Shown one piece after another: positions 32,173 through 40,751 of a stretch of 51,276 nucleotides of DNA. Both the position numbers and the translations under genes were made by a program. The DNA is from Flavobacteriaceae bacterium TMED179 (lineage in GTDB: Bacteria; Bacteroidota; Bacteroidia; Flavobacteriales; Flavobacteriaceae). Below the pieces are notes generated by a model. That model searched no databases. It was not told where the DNA came from and was given only the letters and a program-made list of their open reading frames with translations. How positions within the stretch are numbered: the stretch's first letter is position 1; the number at the start of each line of letters is the position of its first letter. The stretch is from positions 10,313 to 61,588 of the forward strand of contig NHIC01000008.1 of assembly GCA_002169865.1 (NCBI GenBank), given 5' to 3'.

Positions 32173-32725
32173 AAAACTTTTTTTTATTTTTCTTTTCTTT
32201 TTTCTCCCTTTTGGGTTTCTTTTTTGCGAGGGCTTCCTCCTCCATGAGCCTTTTTTCCTCGTTTTTTAGATCAAATTCAGACCTAAGTTCATCTAGATCT
32301 GTGCTTTTAATTTGATCTTGATCGGGTGCTTGAAGCGCCACATCATCTGTAGTAAAATTGGCTTTATTTGTTTGCTTTCTCATGATTTCCTTGGCGGCTT
32401 TGAGATTATAATATACACCTGGATCGATCATTTTATTGGCAATATAGTTTTCCTTTTTAGATTTATCCCAACGCACAAAAACAAAACCTCCATTGACACT
32501 GTCCAACTTTACTCTGAACACCCTAGCTCTATTTGGAAGGGTTTGGTATATCTGTATTTTTTCAGGAACATAGCCAGCTATATCAAGTAAATCTGAAACA
32601 AAAAAACGTTGTCCGTCGGCCGAGGGATCTTTTAAGGGCACTAAATATTCATCGTATTCTTGACCAAAAACGGGTAGAAGTGTGAGTAAAAAAAATACAT
32701 ATGAAAATAAAAAGTTGAAACGCAT
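32165..32725 (-). CDS. Small secreted protein of unknown function, Lys-rich tail
   Basis: This 186-residue protein is not recognised. It has a signal peptide (MRFNFLFSYVFFLLTLLPVFGQ), a conserved-looking middle (LVPLKDPSADGQRFFVSDLL, RVFRVKLDSVNGGFVFVRWD) and a highly basic C-terminus rich in Lys and Glu. It starts four bases after the stop of the TonB receptor gene and is the last gene of the His-rich/TonB operon, so it may act with the receptor. The longer frame from 32782 would overlap the receptor gene and is unlikely. Confidence 0.65.
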   Translation of the reverse strand: MRFNFLFSYVFFLLTLLPVFGQEYDEYLVPLKDPSADGQRFFVSDLLDIAGYVPEKIQIYQTLPNRARVFRVKLDSVNGGFVFVRWDKSKKENYIANKMIDPGVYYNLKAAKEIMRKQTNKANFTTDDVALQAPDQDQIKSTDLDELRSEFDLKNEEKRLMEEEALAKKKPKREKKEKKNKKKFFN

Positions 32726-32729
32726 TTTG

Positions 32730-35207
32730 TCAGTGTTGTATTTTGATTTGCAACATGATATTCCTTCCCATTTCGTCAGCATAAAATCGTAAACGATTCA
32801 GATAATCCCTGTAGGAAGTATTCAGCAAATTTTCAAAGATAAGGGATAAACTGATTTTGTTAGAAAAAAGTGGATAAGGCCCAAAATGGAATTCAAGTCC
32901 CAGGAGATTATAACCCTTGGGTGGCGAACTGATATCAACCAGCTTAGTAACCCTATTACCATTTTCAACAACAGAGGTTTCAAAATTATGATTTGGATAT
33001 TGATTTTGGCGAGAAAAATATTTATTCGAAAGAGCCATAACAAAAGATTTCCATCGGGCAGGAGAAAATTGAATTTGACTGGTAGTAGATAATGGGGGGA
33101 TACTAATTAGAGGAGTCCTACTCCCTTTTTCATATCCCTCAATCCATGAGCTATTGTTGCTTAATTTAAGATTCTTACCTAACTGTAAGGACAGATCCAA
33201 ATCAAACCCTTGTATCAATGAACTAACTGACCTGTATTCCCAAACCGGAAAAGCACCCCTTATGGTATATTCAATTCCGTTTGGCTCAATAATTATATAA
33301 TTTTGTCCTTGGGTTAAATAGGGACTAAAATTAAATCTAAATTTTCCACTTACTTTTTCAAAGTTGAGGACCAGTTTTTGAACCGTTTCAGTCTTTAAAA
33401 ATGGATTTCCATACTCAATTGTAGCAAGGGAATGATGCAATCCATCACTGAAAATTTCAGCGATATCAGGAGCGCGTTCCGTGTGAAAAATATTAAGACT
33501 CAAATTTAAATCCGGTTGAATTACATATTTAACCCCTGAACTCATAGAGAGGTTGTTAAAAATTAACCTTTGCCCAATCAACTTTTGCCCTGCAAAATCA
33601 CCAATCACAAAACCACCTAGGCTTCCTTCATAATTTTCTTGTCTCCATCTATTATAATGATAGTATTTTTTTACCTCATTATTATGATGGCTATAACGAA
33701 TTCCAAAGCCAAGGTTAAAATGATTAGAAGGTGAAAAGCTAGTTGTAAAATAGCCTTCAAATCTTGCTTTGATATAATCTGGTATAAATCTTTTAATTCC
33801 AGTGCTTGGGTTAGAATAATTATCCTGAACTTGGAGGAAAGCTCCCGAATCAAATGACCATATGGAACCACCCCATTTATAGTTGGTAGTTAAATTATGA
33901 GTGTCTAATGTTAAATCTACTGCAGACTGATTCTTATATTCTCCCCTTCTAATATCATATTCTTTTCGATTATTTCTTTGCCAACTATATTTTACATTCC
34001 ATTTTCCACTAGACTCTCTCCTTTTTGAATATTGAATACTACCTGTATAATGCCTATTCACCTGTTTTGGGAAAATTATTTGATGACTTAAAGGGTTAAT
34101 GATTGTTGGAATATCTGACTCAATACCGATCACCAGATCATAGACATTACCGACATGAGCGCTTCTTAAAATTCCTATTTCTTGGCTGAAGTAACTAAAA
34201 TTAGTTTTCCATTGACTTAGAATTTTATTCTGCCCCAATGTGAAAGAAAAATTGTTTTCATCATTACCGGAATTTGAGAGCACATAATCCGGTGCTTCAA
34301 AATCTCCAACTCTTTTAAGCGTTCCTTGTACCCTAAAATATTTTCCACTCTGAAAAGACTTGGTCCAAGAACTGATTATATTTAAACCTCGTCCATTGGA
34401 GAACCCATTCAAAATGGTTTTTCCGTATAATGAATCCTTAATCTTTGGAATTTTAGTTTCCAGTACCACCACTCCACCTGGCGTATCACCCGAATACTTT
34501 AATACCCCTGCCCCTTTGATCAAGCTAATTTCGTCAAAAGCATTTTGGTCAATATTAGGAGCATGATCTTGTCCCCACTGTTGATTTTCTATTGGTATAC
34601 CGTCATAAATAATACCTACGCGACTTCCAAACATTCCATGGATCAAGGGTTTTGAAATCACATTTCCTGAACTGATAGTATTGATGCCACTGATTTGCTC
34701 CAAAGCTTTTGCTAAACCTCTAACACTATATTGGTCCTTTTGCAAGTCAGTAAGAGCATATGATGGAGCAGTAGTTGAAAGCTTTTTTGTCTTACTTTCG
34801 TCCAAAATGACCTCCTTCAGCAATTCAATATGGTGTTCTAGATAAAACATTCTAGAAATAGATTTATTTAAATTAACAGATGTATAAATGTCTTCACAAT
34901 TCAGGTGAGAAATTTTTAAATTTATTTTTCCCGAACATTGATTTTCAAATACAAATTTTCCATTAGCATCTGATAATATAGCCTCATTACCATCAACAAC
35001 TTCAATCAATGCTGCCTCGATCGGTGAACTATCATGTAAATCCAATACTTTCCCCTCCAACACTAAATCACATTTTTGGGAAAAACAAAAGCTGGTAGCC
35101 AACATAGATAAGCTGACTACCGTTTTTGATAATTTATTACATTTTGAACATTTACATTTAGGTAATTTAGACTCCTGTAAATATGGAATATTTTGAAAAA
35201 GACTCAT
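32730..35207 (-). CDS. TonB-dependent receptor, probable transition-metal (zinc) uptake
   Basis: This 825-residue outer membrane receptor has a carboxypeptidase-regulatory-like domain (about 45-120), a plug (RGLAKALEQISGINTISSG, IIYDGIPIENQQWGQDHAPNID) and a barrel ending in LQIKIQH. The QWGQDHAP plug segment and His-containing loops recall ZnuD-like receptors. Its start codon overlaps the stop of the His-rich lipoprotein gene by one base (TAATG), so the two are translationally coupled. The N-terminus is odd: about 26 residues including KCKCSKC precede the hydrophobic signal core (LSKTVVSLSMLATSFCFSQ). A zinc role is inferred from the neighbours and not shown by this sequence alone. Confidence 0.85.
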   Translation of the reverse strand: MSLFQNIPYLQESKLPKCKCSKCNKLSKTVVSLSMLATSFCFSQKCDLVLEGKVLDLHDSSPIEAALIEVVDGNEAILSDANGKFVFENQCSGKINLKISHLNCEDIYTSVNLNKSISRMFYLEHHIELLKEVILDESKTKKLSTTAPSYALTDLQKDQYSVRGLAKALEQISGINTISSGNVISKPLIHGMFGSRVGIIYDGIPIENQQWGQDHAPNIDQNAFDEISLIKGAGVLKYSGDTPGGVVVLETKIPKIKDSLYGKTILNGFSNGRGLNIISSWTKSFQSGKYFRVQGTLKRVGDFEAPDYVLSNSGNDENNFSFTLGQNKILSQWKTNFSYFSQEIGILRSAHVGNVYDLVIGIESDIPTIINPLSHQIIFPKQVNRHYTGSIQYSKRRESSGKWNVKYSWQRNNRKEYDIRRGEYKNQSAVDLTLDTHNLTTNYKWGGSIWSFDSGAFLQVQDNYSNPSTGIKRFIPDYIKARFEGYFTTSFSPSNHFNLGFGIRYSHHNNEVKKYYHYNRWRQENYEGSLGGFVIGDFAGQKLIGQRLIFNNLSMSSGVKYVIQPDLNLSLNIFHTERAPDIAEIFSDGLHHSLATIEYGNPFLKTETVQKLVLNFEKVSGKFRFNFSPYLTQGQNYIIIEPNGIEYTIRGAFPVWEYRSVSSLIQGFDLDLSLQLGKNLKLSNNSSWIEGYEKGSRTPLISIPPLSTTSQIQFSPARWKSFVMALSNKYFSRQNQYPNHNFETSVVENGNRVTKLVDISSPPKGYNLLGLEFHFGPYPLFSNKISLSLIFENLLNTSYRDYLNRLRFYADEMGRNIMLQIKIQH

Positions 35208-35833
35208 TACTCCACATGAACCTCAAATTCGATTTCAATATCAATAGCACCCCCAAAATCACTCCTCGTAGTTCCAGTTTTTGAAGTGGGCTTATGAAAT
35301 AAATACCCTACAACATCACCCGAAATTTCTCCAGAAGTTGTCCAAATAGTTTTAAGAAGTAATGGATTTCCACTACTATCAGAAGTGTCATTTGTGGCAG
35401 ATTCTATTGAAAAACCACTGCCACTTAGTTCATTTGTTATATCATAAAAGACTTGATGCAAATCTGCCTCCTTGATAATTTCTTCAGTGATGTTTATAAT
35501 TTTAAGGGGGTCTTCATCATTATAAAACAAAATGGAAACGTTATAGATTGAGTTTGCTTCCAATTCAATCTCGGTATGTTCACCTTCATGATCGTCATGA
35601 TCATCTTCCTCCTCTTCTTCCTCTTCATGACCATGATCATGACCATGATCATGACCTTCAACTTCAAAATCATATCGGATCGTTTCAGTAGATCCTACTT
35701 TTGTTACTTCAAGGGTGACTAAAGTGAAAGCCTCTTGTTCATGAACGGGAACTGGATCGCTCTTAGAACAGCTAATAATAAATAAAAATAAGGAAATGGC
35801 AATTAGGGGTTTTATAATTATATTCTTTGACAT
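35207..35833 (-). CDS. His/Asp/Glu-rich lipoprotein, probable surface or periplasmic metal-binding protein
   Basis: This 208-residue protein has a lipoprotein signal ending IISC (Cys22). Residues 61-86 form a dense metal-binding stretch HDHGHDHGHEEEEEEEDDHD and then DHEGEH; the DNA there is a tandem repeat. The remainder looks like a small beta domain. I chose ATG 35833 (MSKNIIIKPL); the longer frame to 36052 runs over the upstream gene. The gene lies between a small His-rich secreted protein and a TonB receptor. Such sets in Bacteroidetes are linked to zinc uptake, in which the His-rich part would collect metal; this is an inference. No known enzyme domain is seen. Confidence 0.8.
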   Translation of the reverse strand: MSKNIIIKPLIAISLFLFIISCSKSDPVPVHEQEAFTLVTLEVTKVGSTETIRYDFEVEGHDHGHDHGHEEEEEEEDDHDDHEGEHTEIELEANSIYNVSILFYNDEDPLKIINITEEIIKEADLHQVFYDITNELSGSGFSIESATNDTSDSSGNPLLLKTIWTTSGEISGDVVGYLFHKPTSKTGTTRSDFGGAIDIEIEFEVHVE

Positions 35834-35909
35834 ATTATTTAATTTAAAATGATAATTGAACACTAAATCCAAGTATGGGCAAGTGCAATAAAAAATTAGA
35901 CTTAGAAAA

Positions 35910-36215
35910 TTACACTGATGGTGGACCCCGAAGTGTATCAAGGGTATCAATGGAGTACGAATACCCTGTGTAGAAAAAAGAAGTTTTCTTGTGTTGAAAA
36001 CTGGAAATGACATTATAATTATTTTCATAGGAAATTTGAATACTAGAAGCAAATTGATAGTCTAATATGTCGCAATCCAATTCAATTTCATGAAGGTGAG
36101 TTTGAGATATATCACAAGTTTTGTGATCATGGTCTTCAAGTAGATGAGATAAACCCCCGAAATAAGGCAACATCAAAACAAACGTAAAAAAACAGGATAA
36201 TAATATTTTCTTCAC
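35910..36215 (-). CDS. Small His-rich secreted or membrane protein, first gene of metal-uptake operon
   Basis: This 101-residue protein begins with a hydrophobic signal or anchor (MKKILLSCFFTFVLMLPYF), followed by LEDHDHKTCDISQTHLHEIE and DCDILDY: several His, Asp and Cys that could bind metal. The rest is polar and aromatic. Similar small proteins (HxH, C..H.H, C.lCd) are found in Flavobacteriia before TonB receptors. It lies 76 bases upstream of the His-rich lipoprotein gene on the same strand. The name is not known and the family assignment is by eye. An overlapping longer frame from the lipoprotein gene was rejected. Confidence 0.7.
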   Translation of the reverse strand: MKKILLSCFFTFVLMLPYFGGLSHLLEDHDHKTCDISQTHLHEIELDCDILDYQFASSIQISYENNYNVISSFQHKKTSFFYTGYSYSIDTLDTLRGPPSV

Positions 36216-36303
36216 CTTGTGTGCAATGAATATTTAAGAATAACTTTCCTAAAGATAGTGGTTAATCTTTAATTTAGCATATTTGTCAATTACATATACA
36301 AAT

Positions 36304-37344
36304 ATGATATCAAAAACCTCCTTCATGGTTATTCTTTCTTTGATGACCTTGCATATCGGTTGTGATTCGCAGCCCAAAAAAACAAAAAAAGAAGTCTTGT
36401 CAAGTCAACAACCTCTTGGAATGGTCTGGATTCCTAAAGGTGATTTTATGATGGGCAGCAAAGGACCTCAAGCCCGACCAGATGAGGCTCCTATTCATCG
36501 CGTAAAAGTTGATGGTTTTTGGATTGATAAAACAGAGGTTACCAACGCTCAGTTTGCTACTTTTGTAGAAGCTACAGGATATGTTACCACAGCTGAAAAG
36601 CCAGTGTATTGGGAAGAGATGAAAAAACAACTCCCCCCTGATACTCCAAAACCTCATGACTCTCTTCTTCAGGCTTCTTCTTTAACTTTTAAAGCAACAA
36701 ATGGGCCAGTTGATTTGAATAATTATGCAGCATGGTGGGAATGGAAACCCAAGGCCAGCTGGAGAAATCCCCGAGGAAAAGGAAGTTTCATAGAGGGAAA
36801 AGAAGATCATCCAGTTGTACACGTTTCATGGGATGATGCCAATGCATATGCCAAATGGGCAGGGAAGCGCCTTCCAACTGAAGCTGAGTGGGAATGGGCT
36901 GCTAGAGGAGGGCTAAAGGATAAGAAATATCCCTGGGGAAACGAGGAAATCAATGATGGAAAAGCAAAAGCCAACAGTTGGGAAGGTTCTTTTCCCTATA
37001 ACAATACCAATAAAGATTTATTCTTTTATTCTGCACCTGTAAAGTCTTTTGAAGCTAATGGATATGGTCTTTATGACATGGCTGGTAACGTATGGGAGTG
37101 GTGCTCAGATTGGTATCATTATGACTATTACAAAACCCTATCTGGCAAAACATCTACTAATCCACAAGGGCCCAAGAGTAGCTATGACCCTTTCAATCCC
37201 TATATCGCTCAGAGAATCATCAGAGGTGGTTCTTTTTTGTGCAATGATAACTACTGTTCTGGCTATCGGGTGGCTTCAAAAATGAAATCCTCACCAGACA
37301 CTGGATCTCAACATACCGGCTTCAGGTGTGTAAAAGATATTTAG
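36304..37344 (+). CDS. Formylglycine-generating enzyme family lipoprotein (SUMF1/FGE type)
   Basis: This 346-residue protein has a lipoprotein signal with Cys20 (HIGC) and an FGE-sulfatase domain: MVWIPKGDFMMGS (near 40), IDKTEVTNAQFATFV, HPVVHVSWDDANAYAKWAGK, RLPTEAEWEWAARGG, DMAGNVWEWCSDW, then IRGGSFLCNDNYCSGYR. The last carries both cysteines (C313, C318) that in FGE oxidise the sulfatase Cys to formylglycine. Many SUMF1-like proteins lack this pair, so this one is probably catalytic. Being a lipoprotein, it would act outside the cytosol, perhaps on exported sulfatases. No sulfatase gene is in the window. It ends four bases inside the converging GMC oxidoreductase gene. Start ATG 36304 gives the proper lipobox. 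Confidence 0.88.
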   Translation: MISKTSFMVILSLMTLHIGCDSQPKKTKKEVLSSQQPLGMVWIPKGDFMMGSKGPQARPDEAPIHRVKVDGFWIDKTEVTNAQFATFVEATGYVTTAEKPVYWEEMKKQLPPDTPKPHDSLLQASSLTFKATNGPVDLNNYAAWWEWKPKASWRNPRGKGSFIEGKEDHPVVHVSWDDANAYAKWAGKRLPTEAEWEWAARGGLKDKKYPWGNEEINDGKAKANSWEGSFPYNNTNKDLFFYSAPVKSFEANGYGLYDMAGNVWEWCSDWYHYDYYKTLSGKTSTNPQGPKSSYDPFNPYIAQRIIRGGSFLCNDNYCSGYRVASKMKSSPDTGSQHTGFRCVKDI

Positions 37345-39035
37345 ATATTTCCTTTTTTCATTTCCTGAATGGCGTGGTGGGCAGCTCTCGCTGTCAATGC
37401 CATAAATGTAAGTGAAGGGTTTTGTGTCGAAGTGGAGGTCATGCAGGCTCCGTCTGTTACAAAAACATTGGAACAGTGATGAATTTGATTCCATTTATTG
37501 AGCAGAGAAGTTTTCGGATCGTGACCCATTCTAGCACCTCCCATTTCGTGAATATCATTTCCAGGAATCCGTCCATTATCATTGGTTTTAATATTTGTAA
37601 AACCTGCCTTTTTGTACATTTCTGAAAACTCATCAAAAAAATCTTGAAGCATCTTCTCATCATTATCATCATAATCTACATCCACCTTAAGAAGAGGTAT
37701 CCCCCAAGAATCCGTAAGATTTTCATCAAGATTCACCTGATTACTTTCCTTAGGCAGGGTCTCTCCCATCATGTGAGAATTGACTTTCCAAATCTCACTT
37801 TCTTTAGTATTTAATAGATTATTGTACAAGTCCTCTCCTATAACTGAATCGTCATAATTCATTTTCTTACTTGCTCCAAAACCAGCGGCATATCCCCTAA
37901 GGAAGTTCGTTTCCTGACGGTACACATTTCTAAAGCGCGGAACATAGGCAGTGGTTGGCTTACTACCATCCACACGTTTATTTTTATGACCCTCATGGGT
38001 AGCTGTAATAACTCCTCTATAATTATGGAAGGCAATGTATTTACCTAGAAGTCCATTATCATTACCCAGTCCATAGGGGAACCGATCTGAGGTCGAATTT
38101 AGCAATATCAGATTGGTATTAAGGGTAGATGCGTTTAAGAAAATAACTTTAGCAAAATATTCTTTAGTGGTTTTTGTAAAAGCGTCAATGACACGAACCC
38201 CTATGGCTTTTTTATGATCTTCATCATAGATTATAGAATGGACCACGCTATGAGTTTTTAGAGTAAGGTTTCCCGTTTTCATTGCCCACGGTATGAGAGT
38301 TGAATTGGCATTGAAATAACCTCCATACGGACAACCCCTTTGACAAACATTTCTACTGGCACAAAGTCCCCTTCCTTGCTCCACATAAATGGGTTTACTT
38401 TCTGTTAAGTGAGCACATCTTCCATAGATTACATGTCGGTCATCGTAATACTTCTTCATCTGGTCACTAAAGTAGTCCTCAACACAGTTGGTACCAAAAG
38501 GTCTGAGAAAATCTCCATCAGGGAGTATATCCAACCCATCTTTATTTCCACTAACACCTACAAATTTCTCTACATATGTGTACCAGGGATCTAAATCTTT
38601 GTATCTAATGGGCCAATCCACCGCAAAACCATCTCGGGCAGGCCCTTCAAAATCAAGGTTACTCCATCTTTGTACCTGTCTCGCCCACATGATAGATTTT
38701 CCACCTACTTGATAACCACGAATCCATTGAAATGGCTTGGTTTCAACGTAGGGATGCTCTTTGTCTTTTACAAAAAAATGCATGGCATCTTCTTTAAAAG
38801 CGTAGCAACTGCTGGCGATTGGGTTTTCCTGGCGTATATTAGCGGGAAGCGCCCCACGGTGCTTAAACTCCCAAGGCAACAAATTGGTAGTAGGGTAATC
38901 TTTTATATGTTCTACTTTCCTGCCTCGTTCTATTAGTAAAGTATTAAAACCCTGCTCACAAAATTCTTTTGCGGCCCATCCACCGGACATACCCGCTCCA
39001 ATAACAATTGTATCGTAGTGATTTTCTTTATTCAT
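37341..39035 (-). CDS. GMC family FAD oxidoreductase, probable sugar or glycoside dehydrogenase
   Basis: This 564-residue flavoprotein has an N-terminal Rossmann motif IVIGAGMSGG (10-19) and LLIERG, the GMC pattern VGGKSIMWARQ and a C-terminal conserved block HEMGGARMG...VTDGACM...NPSLTFMALTARAA. GMC enzymes oxidise alcohols or sugars and often pass electrons to a cytochrome or quinone. The gene lies ten bases after a gluconate 2-dehydrogenase subunit 3-like gene; such pairs include LacA/LacC glucoside 3-dehydrogenases, which make 3-keto sugars, so that activity is possible. It has no signal peptide and may be exported with the Tat-signal partner. The cytochrome subunit is not in the window. 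Confidence 0.9.
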   Translation of the reverse strand: MNKENHYDTIVIGAGMSGGWAAKEFCEQGFNTLLIERGRKVEHIKDYPTTNLLPWEFKHRGALPANIRQENPIASSCYAFKEDAMHFFVKDKEHPYVETKPFQWIRGYQVGGKSIMWARQVQRWSNLDFEGPARDGFAVDWPIRYKDLDPWYTYVEKFVGVSGNKDGLDILPDGDFLRPFGTNCVEDYFSDQMKKYYDDRHVIYGRCAHLTESKPIYVEQGRGLCASRNVCQRGCPYGGYFNANSTLIPWAMKTGNLTLKTHSVVHSIIYDEDHKKAIGVRVIDAFTKTTKEYFAKVIFLNASTLNTNLILLNSTSDRFPYGLGNDNGLLGKYIAFHNYRGVITATHEGHKNKRVDGSKPTTAYVPRFRNVYRQETNFLRGYAAGFGASKKMNYDDSVIGEDLYNNLLNTKESEIWKVNSHMMGETLPKESNQVNLDENLTDSWGIPLLKVDVDYDDNDEKMLQDFFDEFSEMYKKAGFTNIKTNDNGRIPGNDIHEMGGARMGHDPKTSLLNKWNQIHHCSNVFVTDGACMTSTSTQNPSLTFMALTARAAHHAIQEMKKGNI

Positions 39036-39045
39036 GGTATTTAAA

Positions 39046-39540
39046 TTAGACTAGTTTACAGCCCAAATGACGGTTAGGAATGAATTCATATTTAGAATAT
39101 TCTGTCATGTATCGTTCAGAGGTAGTAAAATGTAGAAGTGACCACTTTTTGTTTTTTCGCATAAAAAAACCCAACTCTCCAGGATGACTTAGAGCTCTTA
39201 ATACAGTATAATTTTGAATGTTGGACTCTAATTCTTCATATGGCTTTAAAAAAGTCTGTTCAACAATTCCTTTAAAAAGCATTAAGCCTTGATTATAAAA
39301 AGCGAGCTCATCTAAGGTAAGTGCTCCATCTATCTGATTTAAAATAAATTGCATTCGGGTCTCCGGAGTAGGAAATTCAGCACTTTTAGAAGGTAAAATG
39401 GCCTCCGTCAACAAGCCCACAAGGTTTTGATCCTTTTCCACCAATACAGGGGGGAAAGGATTGGTGGAAGTACAATGATTTAAAATAACAATCCCGCTGA
39501 CACCGAGAGCAATGGTCTGAATAGCTCTTCTTCTTTTCAT
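39046..39540 (-). CDS. Gluconate 2-dehydrogenase subunit 3-like protein (Tat signal)
   Basis: This 164-residue protein has an N-terminal KRRRAIQTIALGVSGIVIL Tat-like signal with a Cys at residue 23 (LNHC). The rest (LLTEAILPSKSAEFPTPETR, FILNQIDGALTLDE, LRALSHPGELGFFM) fits the small subunit 3 family of FAD sugar dehydrogenases. It probably helps fold or export the GMC catalytic subunit encoded ten bases downstream. The start codon is near the tRNA-Leu terminator. The function as partner is inferred from family and order. Confidence 0.82.
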   Translation of the reverse strand: MKRRRAIQTIALGVSGIVILNHCTSTNPFPPVLVEKDQNLVGLLTEAILPSKSAEFPTPETRMQFILNQIDGALTLDELAFYNQGLMLFKGIVEQTFLKPYEELESNIQNYTVLRALSHPGELGFFMRKNKKWSLLHFTTSERYMTEYSKYEFIPNRHLGCKLV

Positions 39541-39561
39541 GTCTCAAATATACATTATTAT

Positions 39562-39596
39562 AAAAAAAAAAACCACAAGCATTTTATGCATTGTGG
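39562..39596 (-). terminator. Strong intrinsic terminator of tRNA-Leu(CAA)
   Basis: On the minus strand CCACAA-T-GCAT, loop AAA, ATGC-TTGTGG forms a ten-pair stem with one bulge (39573-39596), followed by an uninterrupted run of eleven T (39562-39572). It starts nine bases after the end of the tRNA gene. Confidence 0.88.
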
Positions 39597-39604
39597 ATTT
39601 TATG

Positions 39605-39686
39605 TACCTCGGGTGGGAATCGAACCCACACTCCCGAAAGAACTGGATTTTGAATCCAGCGCGTCTACCAGTTCCGCCACCGAGGC
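39605..39686 (-). tRNA. tRNA-Leu (anticodon CAA)
   Basis: The minus strand folds as an 82-base class II tRNA: acceptor GCCTCGG with CCGAGGT (one G-U pair), D arm, anticodon stem-loop CTGGA-TTCAAAA-TCCAG with CAA, a variable arm with TCTTTCGGGAGTG, and T loop GGTTCGATTCC. CCA is not encoded. A strong terminator follows it. Confidence 0.95.
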
Positions 39687-39786
39687 ATAAATCAGAAATA
39701 CTGTTTTAAGTAGGACATAAAAATAATAAAATATTTAAGCCTTCAATTTAAAAATGATCAATAAAGGTGAAGCAATATTTTATTTT

Positions 39787-39794
39787 TAAATTTG
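39787..39794 (+). promoter_or_regulatory. -7 box of the prs operon (TAAATTTG)
   Basis: TAAATTTG is a perfect Bacteroidetes -7 box, 16 bases before the prs start codon at 39811. A clear -33 TTG was not seen. Confidence 0.65.
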
Positions 39795-39810
39795 CTAATA
39801 TAATATCCAT

Positions 39811-40743
39811 ATGGAAACTCCCGCGAAAATTTTTGCCTGTACTCAAAGTACTGATCTAGGTAAGTCTATAGCTGACTATTTTGGAATTAATGTAGGAAAA
39901 GTGAACTTTTCCCGCTATAGTGACGGTGAATTTCAGCCCTCGTTTGAAGAATCTGTCCGAGGGGCTCGAATATTTATAATTGGATCAACGCATCCTTCTT
40001 CCGAAAATTTGATGGAAATGCTTTTGATGCTCGATGCAGCAAAACGTGCATCCGCTAGACACATTACTGCCGTAATGCCCTATTTTGGTTGGGCAAGACA
40101 AGACAGAAAAGACAAGCCTAGAGTTCCAATTGGAGCAAAATTAATTGCTAAATTATTAGAGTCAGCTGGTGCAACTCGAATCATCACTATGGATCTACAT
40201 GCAGATCAAATCCAAGGATTTTTTGAAAAGCCTGTAGATCATCTGTTTGCTTCCACCATTTTTTTGCCCTATATAAATTCTTTAAAGCTTTCAGACCTTA
40301 CGATTGCCTCACCTGACATGGGAGGGTCAAAACGTGCTTATGCCTATTCAAAATTCCTATTAAGTGATGTTGTCATCTGCTATAAGCAAAGAGAAAAAGC
40401 AAATATCATCTCGCATATGGAGTTGATAGGAAACGTAGAAGGAAAAAATGTAATTCTTGTTGATGACATGGTAGATACTGCTGGAACACTGACAAAAGCT
40501 GCTGATTTGATAAAAAAAAGAGGTGCAATTTCAGTCCGCGCCATCTGCACTCATGCTCTACTCTCAGGTAATTCTTTTGAAATAATTGAAGGGTCTCAAC
40601 TTGAAGAATTAATTGTAACAGATTCTATACCACCAAAAGTTAGCCACCCTAAAGTAAAAGTATTATCTTGCGCCCCATTATTCGCTGAGGTTATGAAAAA
40701 CGTTCATTACAATCAGTCAATAAGTTCAAAATTTATAATGTAG
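39811..40743 (+). CDS. prs: Ribose-phosphate pyrophosphokinase
   Basis: This 310-residue class I PRPP synthetase transfers pyrophosphate from ATP to ribose-5-phosphate, feeding purine, pyrimidine, His and Trp synthesis. Motifs: YSDGEFQPSFEESVRG, the ATP-binding PYFGWARQDRKDKPRVPIGA, DLHADQIQGFF, DMGGSKRA, and the PRPP-binding loop ILVDDMVDTAGTLTKAA. It is of normal length. It leads the prs-rplY-pth cluster usual in Flavobacteriia, with eight bases between prs and rplY. Confidence 0.97.
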   Translation: METPAKIFACTQSTDLGKSIADYFGINVGKVNFSRYSDGEFQPSFEESVRGARIFIIGSTHPSSENLMEMLLMLDAAKRASARHITAVMPYFGWARQDRKDKPRVPIGAKLIAKLLESAGATRIITMDLHADQIQGFFEKPVDHLFASTIFLPYINSLKLSDLTIASPDMGGSKRAYAYSKFLLSDVVICYKQREKANIISHMELIGNVEGKNVILVDDMVDTAGTLTKAADLIKKRGAISVRAICTHALLSGNSFEIIEGSQLEELIVTDSIPPKVSHPKVKVLSCAPLFAEVMKNVHYNQSISSKFIM

Positions 40744-40751
40744 GAAGTTAA

